A stretch of 64,000 bases of DNA from Xanthobacter sp. YC-JY1 (GCF_021730305.1 NZ_CP032674.1:4077001-4141000); one strand, 5' to 3'; positions 19,601 through 28,303 are shown, counted from the stretch's first letter. Program-made: numbers and translations. Notes: generated from the letters alone by a model not told the origin.

Positions 19601-19823
19601 GCCGCTGATGCTCGGGTCGGGCACCGGTTCGGAGCTGCGCCGTCCGCTTGGCTTCGCCATCGTGGGCGGCCTCATGGTGAGCCAGGTGCTCACGCTCTAT
19701 ACGACGCCGGTGGTCTATCTCTACATGGTCCGGCTCCAGCGCTGGCTCACCCGCAAGCACGAAAAGCCCGCCGCCCCGGTGCGCCTCGCCCCCGTGCCGC
19801 ACCTCGACGAGGCGGCGGAGTAG
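16686..19823 (+). CDS. RND efflux inner-membrane permease (MdtB/AcrB-like)
   Basis: A 1045-residue HAE1-type proton-driven pump. It begins MNVSAPFIRQPIATTLLMVA and shows twelve membrane helices in two blocks plus two large periplasmic loops. The fourth helix reads LTIAVGFVVDDAIVMLENI, with the paired Asp residues needed for proton transfer in drug pumps; this argues for an organic substrate and not for the heavy-metal (HME) class. The ATGA overlap with the adaptor gene shows coupling. No outer-membrane channel gene follows, so a TolC-like partner must be elsewhere. Confidence 0.95.
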   Translation: MNVSAPFIRQPIATTLLMVALLLVGLVAYPLLPVAPLPQVDFPTIQVSASLPGASPETMASSVATPLERQFSQIAGVAQMTSNSALGVASIAIQFDLGRSIDAAAQDVQSAINAASGQLPKNLPSPPTFRKINPADAPILILSVQSDLYPLTKLDDAADTILAQQMSQIPGIAQVAITGEQKPAVRVQVDPAKIAALGMSLEDVRAVLAAATVDQPKGSFDGPAQGFTIYADDQLLTALPWNEVVVAYKNGAPVRIRDIGRAVDGPENARLASWQDGKRGIQLIVFKQPGANVIDAVDRVKAAIPRLEASLPPGIMVKIIGDRTETIRASVDDVQLTMLITIALVVAVIFAFLRSLWATIIPSVTVPMALIGTFAVMYVVGYSLDNLSLMALTIAVGFVVDDAIVMLENIYRYIEEGMPPFEAALKGAGEIGFTIISISLSLVAVFIPVLLMGGIVGRLLREFAVTVTITILVSVVVSLTLTPMMCSLFLKNEHNVKHGRAYMAAEAFFDGMLKVYDTGLKWVLSHQFLTLMSLLATVAATGWLYVAIPKGFFPQQDTGFIQGFSEAAQDISFSAMTSKQMALLDIVARDPAIEHVSGSVGATGGSQTINTGRVWITLKPRSERDVTADEVIHRLRPQLAKVEGIALFLQASQDINVGGRASRTQYQYTLQDANLDELNAWGPRMLAKLKSLPELTDVATDQQTNAPTVSLTIDRDTAARFGILPQVIDDTLYDAFGQRQVAQYFTQLSQYHVILEVDPKLQTDPGALDKVYVRSPRTGEEIPLSAFVKVDNSKTAYLSISHQGQFPAVTLSFNLAPGVALGQAVDAIKQAEQEAGMPQTLIGTFQGTAQAFQNSLRTQPYLILAAIVAVYIILGVLYESFIHPLTILSSLPSAGVGALLVLYVAGYDLSVIALIGILLLIGIVKKNAIMMIDFALVREREGKSPKDSIYEACLIRFRPIMMTTMAALLGALPLMLGSGTGSELRRPLGFAIVGGLMVSQVLTLYTTPVVYLYMVRLQRWLTRKHEKPAAPVRLAPVPHLDEAAE

Positions 19824-19895
19824 GACAGCCCCGCCCCTTGACCTTCAGGTGGAAGGAGGCCCATGTCCTGCCGTCGTCCCCTGAAGGAGTTCCAG

Positions 19896-20195
19896 ATGAG
19901 CGCGCCGGTGAAGATCGTGGTCCTCCTCTCCGCCCGCCCGGGCAAGGCCGAGGCGCTGCAGGAACTGCTCACGGGCATGGCGCGCGCCACCCGCGCCGAG
20001 CCGGGCAACCTGCGCTGGGATTTCTGGCGCGACCAGGCCGAGCCCACGCGGTTCGTCATCGACGAGCTTTATGTGGATGCTGCGGCCGTCACCGCCCACC
20101 GCGAGACGCCGCACTTCGAGAACTACTTCGCGCATATCAACGACCTCGCCGAGCGCACCCCCTTCGTGCTCGATCCGGTCGACGTGGCCGGCTGA
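19896..20195 (+). CDS. antibiotic biosynthesis monooxygenase (ABM) family protein
   Basis: A 99-residue single-domain protein with the ABM/dimeric alpha-beta barrel pattern: VKIVVLLSARPGKAEALQEL, the RAEPGNLRWDFWRDQAEP turn, and FENYFAHINDLAER near the end. Such proteins are small quinone-forming oxygenases or structural relatives. The ATG at 19896 is preceded by a strong GAAGGAG site 7 nt upstream, so it is preferred over an in-frame ATG at 19863. It follows the RND pump by 72 bp and is convergent with the FUSC gene. Its role is unknown. Confidence 0.85.
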   Translation: MSAPVKIVVLLSARPGKAEALQELLTGMARATRAEPGNLRWDFWRDQAEPTRFVIDELYVDAAAVTAHRETPHFENYFAHINDLAERTPFVLDPVDVAG

Positions 20196-20240
20196 CGGCA
20201 TAGGTCACGCTCAGGCGCCCTGCGTACTTGACCGAAGGCC

Positions 20241-21272
20241 TCAGGGCGAGGCCGGCCGCTCCGGACGTGTCCGGCGCGGCGGCCGCGCGATTTCGGCGAG
20301 GGCCACGGCGACGAGGCCGAAGGCGCCGCCGATGAGCACATTCTCCACCCGCTCGGCGGCGATGCCGCTGCCCGTCCCTGCAAACGCGGCGGCGAGCGCG
20401 ATGAAGAAGCAGCGCGCGCCGAAGCCGACCACGTAGCGCGAGAAGGCGATCAGCGTGAGCATGGCTCCGAGCACGCAGAAGGAATAGCCCGCCTCGCTCA
20501 CCGGCAGCGCCAGCCCGATCAGCAGCCCGAGCGGCGCACCGACCAGTGCGCCCAAAGCCCGCAATTTCAGCTTGCCGGTAGAGGCGGAAAGATCGCCCAC
20601 CACCACGCTCGCCGCCGACCAGATCAGCCACTGGCCCTCGCGGATGTCGAATATCTCCACCAGCACCGCTGCCGCGAACACGGCGGCCGCCGTCGCCACC
20701 GCCGGCACCAGCCAGTCGCCGGAAGGCGGCCCAAAGATCTCAGAGCGGTCGAGTGTCCGCCGCCGGCCGTCCAGCGCCTGCACGGCGCAGACGAGGGCGA
20801 GCCCCACCGGGGAGAGCCCGAGCAGCACGCCCGCCTGCCACAGCGCCGCCTCACCCAGCGCGCCCTCGCGGATGTCCAGCGCCAGGTAGACCGCGGGAAT
20901 GAACACCCAGTTGCCCAGCGTCCGCATCAGCGTGCCGAAGCGCGTCACCGCAGCAGCCATGAAGCCGGTGAGCGCGGCCAGAATCACGAACAGCGGCGGG
21001 ATCGGCGCCGCCAGGAACAGCAATGCGAAGGTGGCGACGATGACGAGATACTGCACGATCACCGCCGCCGGGCTCAGGCGCAGCTTCAGCGCCGGGATCA
21101 GCAGCGAGACGGTGAGCAGGCAGAGATTGACCAGCGCGGGTTCGCCGGAGAGGAGATAGGCGATCACCAACGGCCCGATCACCGCCAGTGCCCGGGCGAT
21201 GGCGCCGAGATGAAGCTCCTGCGCCAGCCACAGGCGAAGTCTCTCGCCGGGGCCGCTCATGGGCGCCCCCAT
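20241..21272 (-). CDS. FUSC family membrane protein (aromatic acid exporter-like)
   Basis: A 343-residue integral membrane protein with two blocks of hydrophobic helices: an N-terminal block beginning LGAIARALAVIGPLVIAYLL and a C-terminal block including WSAASVVVGDLSASTGKLKL, the conserved region of fusaric-acid-resistance-like (FUSC) and aromatic acid exporter proteins. It is shorter than AaeB (about 650) but typical of single-unit FUSC proteins. No adaptor gene is adjacent. The substrate cannot be told. A start at either of two Mets four residues apart is possible. Confidence 0.8.
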   Translation of the reverse strand: MGAPMSGPGERLRLWLAQELHLGAIARALAVIGPLVIAYLLSGEPALVNLCLLTVSLLIPALKLRLSPAAVIVQYLVIVATFALLFLAAPIPPLFVILAALTGFMAAAVTRFGTLMRTLGNWVFIPAVYLALDIREGALGEAALWQAGVLLGLSPVGLALVCAVQALDGRRRTLDRSEIFGPPSGDWLVPAVATAAAVFAAAVLVEIFDIREGQWLIWSAASVVVGDLSASTGKLKLRALGALVGAPLGLLIGLALPVSEAGYSFCVLGAMLTLIAFSRYVVGFGARCFFIALAAAFAGTGSGIAAERVENVLIGGAFGLVAVALAEIARPPRRTRPERPASP

Positions 21273-21387
21273 GTGTCGCCGCGCGGCCCCTGCGGATAGC
21301 CGACGTCCGCGTACGCTGTGACGATCCCGCCCATCCCTGCGCCCTTCCCGCCCCCATCCTACAACGGTCGCGAGAGGTGCGGGAGCA

Positions 21388-24027
21388 TCACGCAGGACGG
21401 ATGGAGAGCCGCGTCGCCGACAGGGCCCGGTAGGCCGAGGCCCGGCAGCTCAGCACCAGCACCTGCATCCGGCCGGAGGCCTCGGCGAGGATTTCCATCA
21501 TGGTGTCGAAACGGTCGTCGTCGGCGAAGACGAGGGCGTCGTCCAGCACCAGCGAGGCGGGCTGGCCCTTGTCGATGAGGAGGTCGGCGAAGGCGAGGCG
21601 GGTGAGGATGGCGATCTGCTCCTGCGTGCCCTTGCTCAGCATCTCCGCCGCCTCCTCGCGGCCGGCGCGGGTGAGGAGCTGGGGCTTGAGATCCTCGCCG
21701 AAGGACAGGCTGGCCGAGGGCAGCAGGCGCCGCACATAGGGCTCGATACGCCGGGTGACGGGGGCGAGATAGCGCCGCGCCGCGTCCTGCTGCGCCTCCT
21801 TCAGCACCTTGAGAAGCAGCGCCAGCGTATCCGCCTCGCTCCTGAGCCGGGCGAGTGCAGCGGCGGCAGCCTCAGCCTCTTCGTCGGCGGCGGCCTTGCG
21901 ACTTGCCGGGCCTTCCCCGCCCAGCGTGCGCGCCTGCTCCTCCAGCCGCGCCACCGCACCGGCCAGCTCCGGCAGCTGGGATTGCAGCGTGTCGCGCTTC
22001 TTGCGCAGGGCGTCGCGGCGGCGGATGAAGCCGTCCGCATCCAGCCCCTCGGCGGCGCGGCGGGCGGTGTCGCAATCCACCAGCGCGCGGGCCTCGGCGG
22101 CACGTGCGTCTTCGAGGGCGGCAGCGAGATCGGCGTCGGAGAGCGCTGCGCGGTCGGCCGCAAGGTCGGCGGCGAGCCGGGCTCGCTCCGCCTCCGCCCG
22201 CTCCAGCGCGGCGGCGAGGGCGACCTCCTTAAGTTCGCCCGCCTTCAGACTTTCCAGCGCCGCCTCGCGGCGCGCGGCGGCCTCCGTCTCGGCGGCGCGG
22301 GCGGCGCGATAGGGTGTCTCCACGTCGGCGGCGGGGAATGCGGCATCCTTGGTTTCCGGCGCCGGCCGCTCCACGCCGGCGAGCGCGCCGCGCAGGGGAT
22401 CGAGCCCGGCGGGGATGCCGAGGGCGGCATCGGCGGGGCATTCGGCCTTGAGCCGGGTCCGAAGGCCCAGAAGCTCGGCCTCGTCGATGGCCCGCGCCCG
22501 GCCCGCGCTGCGAGCGGCCTGCGGGGTTTCATGGCCCACGCCTGCCAGGAAATCGGTGAGATCGCGCCGCGCCGCCCGCAGCCGCGCCAGCGCCGGCTCG
22601 CCCGAGGGCGGCGGGGCGAAGGCGATGGTGCCGACGCCGGGAATGGAGAGGCTGCGCGGCCGGCTCAGGCGGATGGCGCCCTCGGTCAGCGGCGTACCGT
22701 CGAGGAAGATCTGCGGCGCGCCCGGCTCCAGAGTCACGGTCAAGGTGGCGGCACCGGCTTCCGCCTGCGCCCGCGCGGCGCTCTCGGCGTCCTCCAGCTG
22801 GCGCAGCCGGTCCATGGCGGCGGCATCCATGCGCGAGGCAGCGATGCGCGCCTCACGCTCGCGGATATGCGCGGCATGGGCCTCGGCGCGGTCAAGGCGT
22901 GCGAAAGCGGAGGCGAGGGCCAGGCGGCGCTCGGCGGCGGCGCGTTCGGCGACGGACTGGTCGCGCTTTGTCTCGGCCTCGCGCAGGGCTGAGCGGGCCG
23001 TTTCCAGCGCCAGGGCCGCCGTCCTTTCGCTGGAGCGGACGCGGCCGATCACCTCGGCATGGGTGCTCACGGCCTCCGCGGCGCCGGTCACCTTCGTCTC
23101 GGCGGCCTGAAGCTGGACCGCGAGCTTGTCGCGCCCGGCCCGGCGCTCCTCCAGCGTGCTGCGGCGGGCGGACTGCTCGCGCACGGCGAGGGTGGCGATC
23201 TCCAGCGCCTGCCCAGCGGCGCGGGCGCGGGCGATGTCCTCGTCCAGCTTCTTCAAATCGGCGTCGGTCTGCGGGTCCTCGATGTCGCGCACGAGGCGGC
23301 GGCGCTCGTTGCGCTTGTATTCCAGCTGCTCCAGCACGCCCTCGAACTGCTCCAGCTCCCGCGCCCGCTCGGTGGCGGCGGCGCGGGCGGCGGCCTCGGC
23401 GGCCTCGGCCTGCTTGAGCCGGCCGGTCGTGCGGCCGGTGGTGGTGTAGAAATCGGCCAGCGCCTTCTCCACCTGCGCCACCACGGCCTTGGCCCGGCGA
23501 CCGCCGGTGACCGCTCCGATCTCCCCGGCCAGAGCCTCCTCCAGCGTGCGGCGGGCGGTCTCGCCGGGACTGCCGAGGAGGAAGGATTGGCCCTGCTCCA
23601 CCCAGAGCAGGCCAAGCGCGCCGCGGCTGTCGTCGTCGGCGCCACGGTTTCCGGCGCGGGCGAAGCCGAGCAGGCCCTGCAGCTTTTCCTCGGCCGCATC
23701 GGAGGCGAACCGCCCCTCCGGCCCCTCCAACGTCACGGAGGGCGAGAGCAGGAAGCGCTTGGTGAGGCGCCATTCCTCGCCGTTCACGTCGAAGGCGAGT
23801 TCCACGCTCGGCGCCACCTCGTCGCCCTGCGGACGGAAGGAACGGATGCGGTCGCTCTTGGCGCTATGCCGCTCGAACAATGCCGCGCGCAGGGCGTCGA
23901 GCACCGTGGACTTGCCGGTCTCGTTGGGCTCGCAGACGAGGTTCAGCCCGTCGGTGAAGCCGTCCACTACCACGGGGGCGCGGAACTTGCGGAAATTCTC
24001 GATCCTGAGGCGACGAACCCGCATCAC
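21388..24027 (-). CDS. AAA family ATPase, YhaN/SbcC-like
   Basis: An 879-residue SMC/Rad50-like ATPase. The N-terminus reads MRVRRLRIENFRKFRAPVV followed by Walker A EPNETGKST, then long Ala/Glu/Arg-rich coiled coils across residues 180-730. The C-terminal ATPase half has the signature LSKGTQEQIAILTRLAFADL and Walker B ASLVLDDALVFADDDR. It matches YhaN-type proteins that pair with a YhaO/SbcD nuclease and probably acts in DNA end processing. Its start overlaps the stop of the nuclease gene by 4 bp. Confidence 0.88.
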   Translation of the reverse strand: MMRVRRLRIENFRKFRAPVVVDGFTDGLNLVCEPNETGKSTVLDALRAALFERHSAKSDRIRSFRPQGDEVAPSVELAFDVNGEEWRLTKRFLLSPSVTLEGPEGRFASDAAEEKLQGLLGFARAGNRGADDDSRGALGLLWVEQGQSFLLGSPGETARRTLEEALAGEIGAVTGGRRAKAVVAQVEKALADFYTTTGRTTGRLKQAEAAEAAARAAATERARELEQFEGVLEQLEYKRNERRRLVRDIEDPQTDADLKKLDEDIARARAAGQALEIATLAVREQSARRSTLEERRAGRDKLAVQLQAAETKVTGAAEAVSTHAEVIGRVRSSERTAALALETARSALREAETKRDQSVAERAAAERRLALASAFARLDRAEAHAAHIREREARIAASRMDAAAMDRLRQLEDAESAARAQAEAGAATLTVTLEPGAPQIFLDGTPLTEGAIRLSRPRSLSIPGVGTIAFAPPPSGEPALARLRAARRDLTDFLAGVGHETPQAARSAGRARAIDEAELLGLRTRLKAECPADAALGIPAGLDPLRGALAGVERPAPETKDAAFPAADVETPYRAARAAETEAAARREAALESLKAGELKEVALAAALERAEAERARLAADLAADRAALSDADLAAALEDARAAEARALVDCDTARRAAEGLDADGFIRRRDALRKKRDTLQSQLPELAGAVARLEEQARTLGGEGPASRKAAADEEAEAAAAALARLRSEADTLALLLKVLKEAQQDAARRYLAPVTRRIEPYVRRLLPSASLSFGEDLKPQLLTRAGREEAAEMLSKGTQEQIAILTRLAFADLLIDKGQPASLVLDDALVFADDDRFDTMMEILAEASGRMQVLVLSCRASAYRALSATRLSIRPA

Positions 24028-25154
24028 GCTTCCCCCGCCCTTTGGGCGCGCATCTGCTCCACATAGAGGCGCTCCAGCGCCTGAGCGGCGAGCCGCCCCT
24101 CGGCCCCGCCCTCGCCCATCATCGCCCGCAGGCGCATGGCGGCGGCATGCAGCTCGCCCTGGGCGTCGATCTCGGAAAGGTCGGTGTCGGTGGGCCGGGT
24201 CACGAGATCATCGGCGATGAGGTCCAGCCAGCGCACCTCATGGGCCAGTTCGTCCTCCAGCCGGCGGCGCACCGCCACCCGCTCGGCCAGCGTGACGAGG
24301 CCGGAGAGCCGGAGCCGGCAGACGAGATCCTGCCGCGCCGCGCCCGGTGCGAGGCCGGAGATGCGCGCCTCGATATCGTCCGCACCGGAGAGGGTCCAGC
24401 CCTCCTCCAGCCAGTGGTGGCGGCCGATGGGCAGCTCCGTCACCTGCGGCGGGGCGCTGCCGGACACGTCCACCAGCAGCGCGACGCCCGTGACCTCGCG
24501 GCCGAAATCGTCGGGCTCGGGCGTGCCGCTGTAATAGGTGCGCTCGTCGATTTTGATGCGGCCGTGCCAGTCGCCCAGCGCCAGATAGGCAAGGCCGGCG
24601 CGGCGGGCGCGGTCGACAGCGACGAGGTTGGGGTCGGCGTCACCGCCGAAAGTCTGAACCGAGCCGTGGGCGAGGCCGATGCGCAGCGCGCCCGACGGCG
24701 TCTCCGCGGCGTCGAACCATTGGGTGGGATCAGCGACGCTGCGCTTGTGGGAGAGCGGGGCCGGCAGCAGCACGGCCGCCTCGTCCGATCCGGTGCCGAG
24801 GTCCAGGGGCTGCGCCTCGACGAGGGCAGAGACATTGGCGGGCGTGTCGGCGGCAAGCCGGCTCCATAGGCCGTCCGCACGCAGGGGATCATGGTTGCCC
24901 GGCAGCAGCAGGAAGCGCACATCGGCCTGCGCCTTCATGCGGTTGAGCGCCTGCCGGTAGACCCGATCCCCCGGCTCCGGGCTGTCGAATACGTCGCCGG
25001 CCACCAGCACCAGCGGCGCCCCGTTCGCACGGGCGGCGGCGGCGAGGCGATCGATGGCGTCGAGCCGCGCCTCCCTCAGAACGGTGCGCGCCTCTTCGGG
25101 CACGCGGCCGAACGGCTTGCCCAACTGCCAGTCAGACGTGTGAATGAAACGCAT
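24024..25154 (-). CDS. DNA repair metallophosphoesterase, SbcD/YhaO-like
   Basis: A 376-residue metallophosphoesterase of the Mre11/SbcD group. Active-site motifs are visible in order: FIHTSDWQLGKPF (motif I D and H), LVLVAGDVFD (motif II), LLPGNHDPL (motif III, GNHD) and later GLAHGSVQTFGGD and LALGDWHGR (His motifs). It forms an operon with the YhaN-like ATPase downstream, the nuclease/ATPase pair of SbcCD-like complexes. It starts 69 bp before the end of dadA, transcribed in the same direction, with no obvious functional link. Confidence 0.9.
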   Translation of the reverse strand: MRFIHTSDWQLGKPFGRVPEEARTVLREARLDAIDRLAAAARANGAPLVLVAGDVFDSPEPGDRVYRQALNRMKAQADVRFLLLPGNHDPLRADGLWSRLAADTPANVSALVEAQPLDLGTGSDEAAVLLPAPLSHKRSVADPTQWFDAAETPSGALRIGLAHGSVQTFGGDADPNLVAVDRARRAGLAYLALGDWHGRIKIDERTYYSGTPEPDDFGREVTGVALLVDVSGSAPPQVTELPIGRHHWLEEGWTLSGADDIEARISGLAPGAARQDLVCRLRLSGLVTLAERVAVRRRLEDELAHEVRWLDLIADDLVTRPTDTDLSEIDAQGELHAAAMRLRAMMGEGGAEGRLAAQALERLYVEQMRAQRAGEA

Positions 25155-25223
25155 GCCCGCCTCCGCGCGCTGGTTTGGCGCAGGCGCGGCGGCGGCGCAA
25201 GGTGCCTTCCTGGCGCGTCCGCG

Positions 25224-26489
25224 TCAGGCGGCCTCGGCGTAGCGGGCGACCGAGAGGTCGGACGTGTCGATCTCGGGGCTACGGCCGCCGATGATGTCGG
25301 CGAGCACCCGGCCCGAGCCGCAGGCCATGGTCCAGCCCAGGGTGCCATGGCCGGTGTTGGTGTAGAGATTGGAAAAGCGCGTGGCGCCCACGATGGGCGT
25401 GCCGTCCGGCGTCATGGGACGCAGGCCCGTCCAGAAGCTCGCCTTCTCGATATCGCCGCCGGCCGGGAACAGATCCCCCACCGAATAAGCCAAAGTCGCC
25501 CGGCGCGGCTCGCGCAATGTGAGGTCGAAGCCGGCGAGTTCGGCCGTGCCACCCACGCGGATGCGATCGCCGAGGCGGGTGATGGCCACCTTGTAGGTCT
25601 CGTCCATCACGGTCGAGCGCGGCGCCGCGTCCGGGTCCACGATGGGCAGGGTAATGGAATAGCCCTTCACCGGATAGACCGGCAGGCGGATGCCAAGCGG
25701 CGCAAGCAAGGCCGGCGTGTAGCTGCCCATGGCCGCCACATAGGCATCTGCGGTCAGCACCTCGCCGCCGGAGAGGGCGACGCCGGTGATGCGCCCGCCG
25801 TCCTGCCGCAGCGCATCGACGGTGACGCCATAGCGGAAGGTGACGCCCTGGCGCGCGCAGATCTCGGCGAGGCGCTGGGTGAAGATGTGGGCGTCGCCCG
25901 TCTCGTCCCCCGGCAGCCTCAGGCCGCCCACGAACTTGCCGCGGACGCGCGCCAGCGCCGGCTCGGCGCGGATGCAGCCTGCGGGATCGAGCAAATCGTA
26001 GGGGACGCCGTGGACATCCAGCACGTCGGTGTCGGTGTGCACATGATCGAGCTGCTTCTGGGTGCGGAACAGCTGGAGCGTCCCGAGGGCCCGCTCGTCA
26101 TAGGTGATGCCGGTTTCCTTGCGCAGCTCGTCCAGCGCATCCCGGCTGAATTCGGCGAGGCGCACCATGCGCGCCTTGTTGCGGCGATAGGCGGCCTCGG
26201 TGCAGTTGGCGAGCATCCGCGCGAGCCAGAAATAGAGCTTGGGATCAAGGCTCGGCCACACCACCAGCGGGCGATGGTGCATGAGCAGCCACTTGACGGC
26301 CTTCACCGGAATGCCCGGCCCCGCCCAGGGCGAGGAATAGCCCGGCGAGACCTGCCCCGCATTGGCGAAGGAGGTCTCCATGCCGGCCGCCGGCTGGCGG
26401 TCGAGCACGGTCACCTCGTGTCCGGCCTTGGAGAGATAATAGGCGGCCGTCGTGCCGACGACGCCGCTGCCGAGAATCAGAATGCGCAT
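25224..26489 (-). CDS. dadA: D-amino acid dehydrogenase DadA
   Basis: A 421-residue FAD-dependent dehydrogenase that oxidises D-amino acids (mainly D-alanine) to oxo acids, passing electrons to the respiratory chain. The N-terminus is the FAD-binding [20 protein letters not shown] (GxGxxG). Later features are [15 protein letters not shown] and the C-terminal [20 protein letters not shown] motif of DadA. The ATG at 26489 is preferred over a GTG nine bases upstream because it starts the FAD motif directly. It is divergent from an Lrp-family gene, the classical regulator of dad genes. Confidence 0.93.
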   Translation of the reverse strand: MRILILGSGVVGTTAAYYLSKAGHEVTVLDRQPAAGMETSFANAGQVSPGYSSPWAGPGIPVKAVKWLLMHHRPLVVWPSLDPKLYFWLARMLANCTEAAYRRNKARMVRLAEFSRDALDELRKETGITYDERALGTLQLFRTQKQLDHVHTDTDVLDVHGVPYDLLDPAGCIRAEPALARVRGKFVGGLRLPGDETGDAHIFTQRLAEICARQGVTFRYGVTVDALRQDGGRITGVALSGGEVLTADAYVAAMGSYTPALLAPLGIRLPVYPVKGYSITLPIVDPDAAPRSTVMDETYKVAITRLGDRIRVGGTAELAGFDLTLREPRRATLAYSVGDLFPAGGDIEKASFWTGLRPMTPDGTPIVGATRFSNLYTNTGHGTLGWTMACGSGRVLADIIGGRSPEIDTSDLSVARYAEAA

Positions 26490-26589
26490 GGCCTGCACCC
26501 CACGCCGCCGGCCGAAGGCCTCACTGGCCCGGCCGGTTGGTTGACGACAATTCTACGCCGGATGACGGCGCATTTGCCGCCGAAGGAGC

Positions 26590-26619
26590 AAATTTCGTGC
26601 CCGCGACAGCGGGAAAATT
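26590..26619. promoter_or_regulatory. candidate Lrp-type site in dadA/lrp divergent region
   Basis: In the 164-bp divergent region an AT-flanked inverted repeat (AAATTT, CCCGC, 4 bp, GCGGG, AAAATT) spans 30 bp. Lrp/AsnC proteins bind AT-flanked symmetric sites in such shared promoters, so it may regulate both dadA and lrp. The assignment depends on position only. Confidence 0.35.
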
Positions 26620-26653
26620 GATAGCTTCTGCGAAATGTCCGCAGGATCTGCCA

Positions 26654-27112
26654 ATGGCTGCACTGGACGAGTTCGACACCCATATCGTCCGCATCCTCAG
26701 GAGCGACGGCCGCATCTCCAATGCCGATCTCGCCGCGCAGGTCGGCCTCTCGCCCTCCGCGTGCCTGCGTCGCGTGCGGCTGCTGGAGCGCAGCGGCGTC
26801 ATCCGCGGCTATGTGGCCATCATCCACGAAGGGGCGCCGGAGGACCGGCTGGTGGTGTTCACCCAGATCACCCTCGACCGCCAGACCGAGGAATTCCTCA
26901 ATCGCTTCGAGGCCGCTGTCTGTCGCTGCCCGGAGATCACCGACTGCCACCTGATGACCGGGCTCGCCGACTATCTGCTCAAGATCGAGGTGAAGAATGC
27001 GGGCGATTACGAGCGCCTGCACAAGGAGGTGCTGTCGCGCCTGCCGGGAGTGGCGCGCATCCAGTCCTCGTTTGCCATCCGCACCGTCGTCAGCCGCCGC
27101 ACGACCGCCTGA
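26654..27112 (+). CDS. Lrp/AsnC family transcriptional regulator of dadA
   Basis: A 152-residue Lrp-family protein. The N-terminal HTH covers residues 1-60 (LDEFDTHIVRILRSDGRISN, LAAQVGLSPSACLRRVRLLE), followed by the RAM/AsnC effector domain (ITDCHLMTGLADYLLKIEVK). The start at 26654 gives the normal family length; the open upstream extension has no family similarity. Divergent placement next to dadA fits a DadR/BkdR-like activator that responds to alanine or another amino acid. Confidence 0.9.
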   Translation: MAALDEFDTHIVRILRSDGRISNADLAAQVGLSPSACLRRVRLLERSGVIRGYVAIIHEGAPEDRLVVFTQITLDRQTEEFLNRFEAAVCRCPEITDCHLMTGLADYLLKIEVKNAGDYERLHKEVLSRLPGVARIQSSFAIRTVVSRRTTA

Positions 27113-27154
27113 ACAGGCTGCGACAACCGGTCTTTCGGTACCGGCGCACATAAT

Positions 27155-27168
27155 TTGATCGCGATCAA
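27155..27168. promoter_or_regulatory. FixK/FNR-type box
   Basis: TTGATCGCGATCAA is a perfect 14-bp palindrome matching the FNR/FixK consensus TTGAT-N4-ATCAA. It sits in the 242-bp gap between the lrp-like gene and a small gene starting at 27355. If it centres at -41.5, transcription would begin near 27203. Oxygen- or FixK-dependent expression of the small gene is the straightforward prediction. Confidence 0.75.
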
Positions 27169-27354
27169 GGAATGAGCGTCGGGGCCCGCTTAGCGTTTCG
27201 GGATTGCGGGGGCTTTCCGGGGCCGGCCGGGTTGCGGGACGCAGCCCGGCGGTTCCTCCGGCAGCGGCATCGGGGCATGTCCGGCGTTTCAGGGCAGGCC
27301 TTCGGGAAGGTGCCTGCAGCGATTTTCTTGATCCCTTCCAGAGGAGACCATGTG

Positions 27355-27594
27355 ATGAACGCCCTTGCCCAGCCCATCGTCCCCGCCGCCGAAGTGTCCG
27401 CCACCGACGACGTGCTGATCCACGTCCGTTTCGCGCCTAATGCCGACATCTTCACCATCGACCGTCTGCCCGAAGGCCAGAGCGGCAAGGCTTGGTTCGA
27501 GCATCTCTATGCCAACGCCTCGTCCTATTACCGGACCTTCGCCAACGGCCGCGGCTTCTTCCGCATCCCGGCTTCCGTCTTCGCGACGCTCTGA
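27355..27594 (+). CDS. small conserved protein of unknown function, predicted low-oxygen induced
   Basis: A 79-residue soluble protein starting MNALAQPIVPAAEVS. The middle (VLIHVRFAPNADIFTIDRLP and GKAWFEHLYANASSYYRTFA) is compact and conserved-looking, ending RGFFRIPASVFATL. I know no domain for it. A GAGGAGA ribosome site at 27341-27347 fixes the start at 27355. The only upstream signal is the FixK-type box at 27155, and a strong terminator follows at 27650, so it is likely a monocistronic gene. Confidence 0.8.
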   Translation: MNALAQPIVPAAEVSATDDVLIHVRFAPNADIFTIDRLPEGQSGKAWFEHLYANASSYYRTFANGRGFFRIPASVFATL

Positions 27595-27649
27595 GCGCGC
27601 CCTTTCAAACACTGCATCCTCCAGGTTCGACCTCCGGGTCGAAACGAGA

Positions 27650-27682
27650 GGCCGGCGCCAGCTCTCCGGCGCCGGCCTTTTT
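27650..27682 (+). terminator. rho-independent terminator
   Basis: A perfect 10-bp stem GGCCGGCGCC / GGCGCCGGCC (27650-27659 and 27668-27677) with an 8-nt loop is followed by TTTTT. It ends transcription of the small gene that stops at 27594. Confidence 0.9.
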
Positions 27683-27820
27683 GTTTGCCGGGCGCGCCAC
27701 CGCCCGCGCTCCGCAAGCTGTGAACGCAAGCTCAGCCGGAAAGAGTTGATATCGGACAACGACGCCGCTTGGCTCGTGGAGAAACTGCGCGAAGACGGCA
27801 GTTCCCAACGGAGGCGACCC

Positions 27821-28303
27821 ATGTCCCAGGCAGCACAGCAGAATACGACGCTGGGCGACGAGAGCTTCATGAGCGCGGATGACCTGCGCTCGTACATGAT
27901 GGAGATCGAGAAGGCCAAGCTGTCCAAGGAAATCTCGGCCATGGACGTGGCCGACAGGGCCCGCGAGGAGCTGATCAAGACGCTCTCTCAGCCCCTGGAC
28001 CTCACGCCCGATACGCTGCACGAGATCTCGCAGAGCCTCCTGACCAAGATGCGCCTTGCCGCCCAGCGCGGCGAGACGGAGATCATGGTCATGCGCTTCC
28101 CCAACGTGCTGTGCACCGACAAGGGCCGCGCCATCAACAATGCGGAGGAAGGCTGGCCCGATACGCTTACCGGCCGCCCGCGCCAGGCCTACGAACTGTG
28201 GCGGGACTACCTCCGGCAGGGCCACTACAAGCTCAAGGCCATGATCGTCGACTGGCCGAACGGGATGCCCGGCGACGTGGGCTTCTTCCTGAGCTGGGCC
28301 TGA
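27821..28303 (+). CDS. hypothetical protein upstream of ppk2
   Basis: A 160-residue soluble, charged protein starting MSQAAQQNTTLGDESFMSAD. It is rich in helices in the first half (LRSYMMEIEKAKLSKEISAM), and the second half carries a Trp/Pro-rich conserved-looking stretch (GWPDTLTGRPRQAYELWRDY, then VDWPNGMPGDVGFFLSW). No family with known role is recognised. A GGAGG ribosome site lies 9 nt before the ATG. It precedes the PPK2 gene by 41 bp, so the two are probably co-transcribed and may share a phosphate- or stress-related task. Confidence 0.75.
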   Translation: MSQAAQQNTTLGDESFMSADDLRSYMMEIEKAKLSKEISAMDVADRAREELIKTLSQPLDLTPDTLHEISQSLLTKMRLAAQRGETEIMVMRFPNVLCTDKGRAINNAEEGWPDTLTGRPRQAYELWRDYLRQGHYKLKAMIVDWPNGMPGDVGFFLSWA

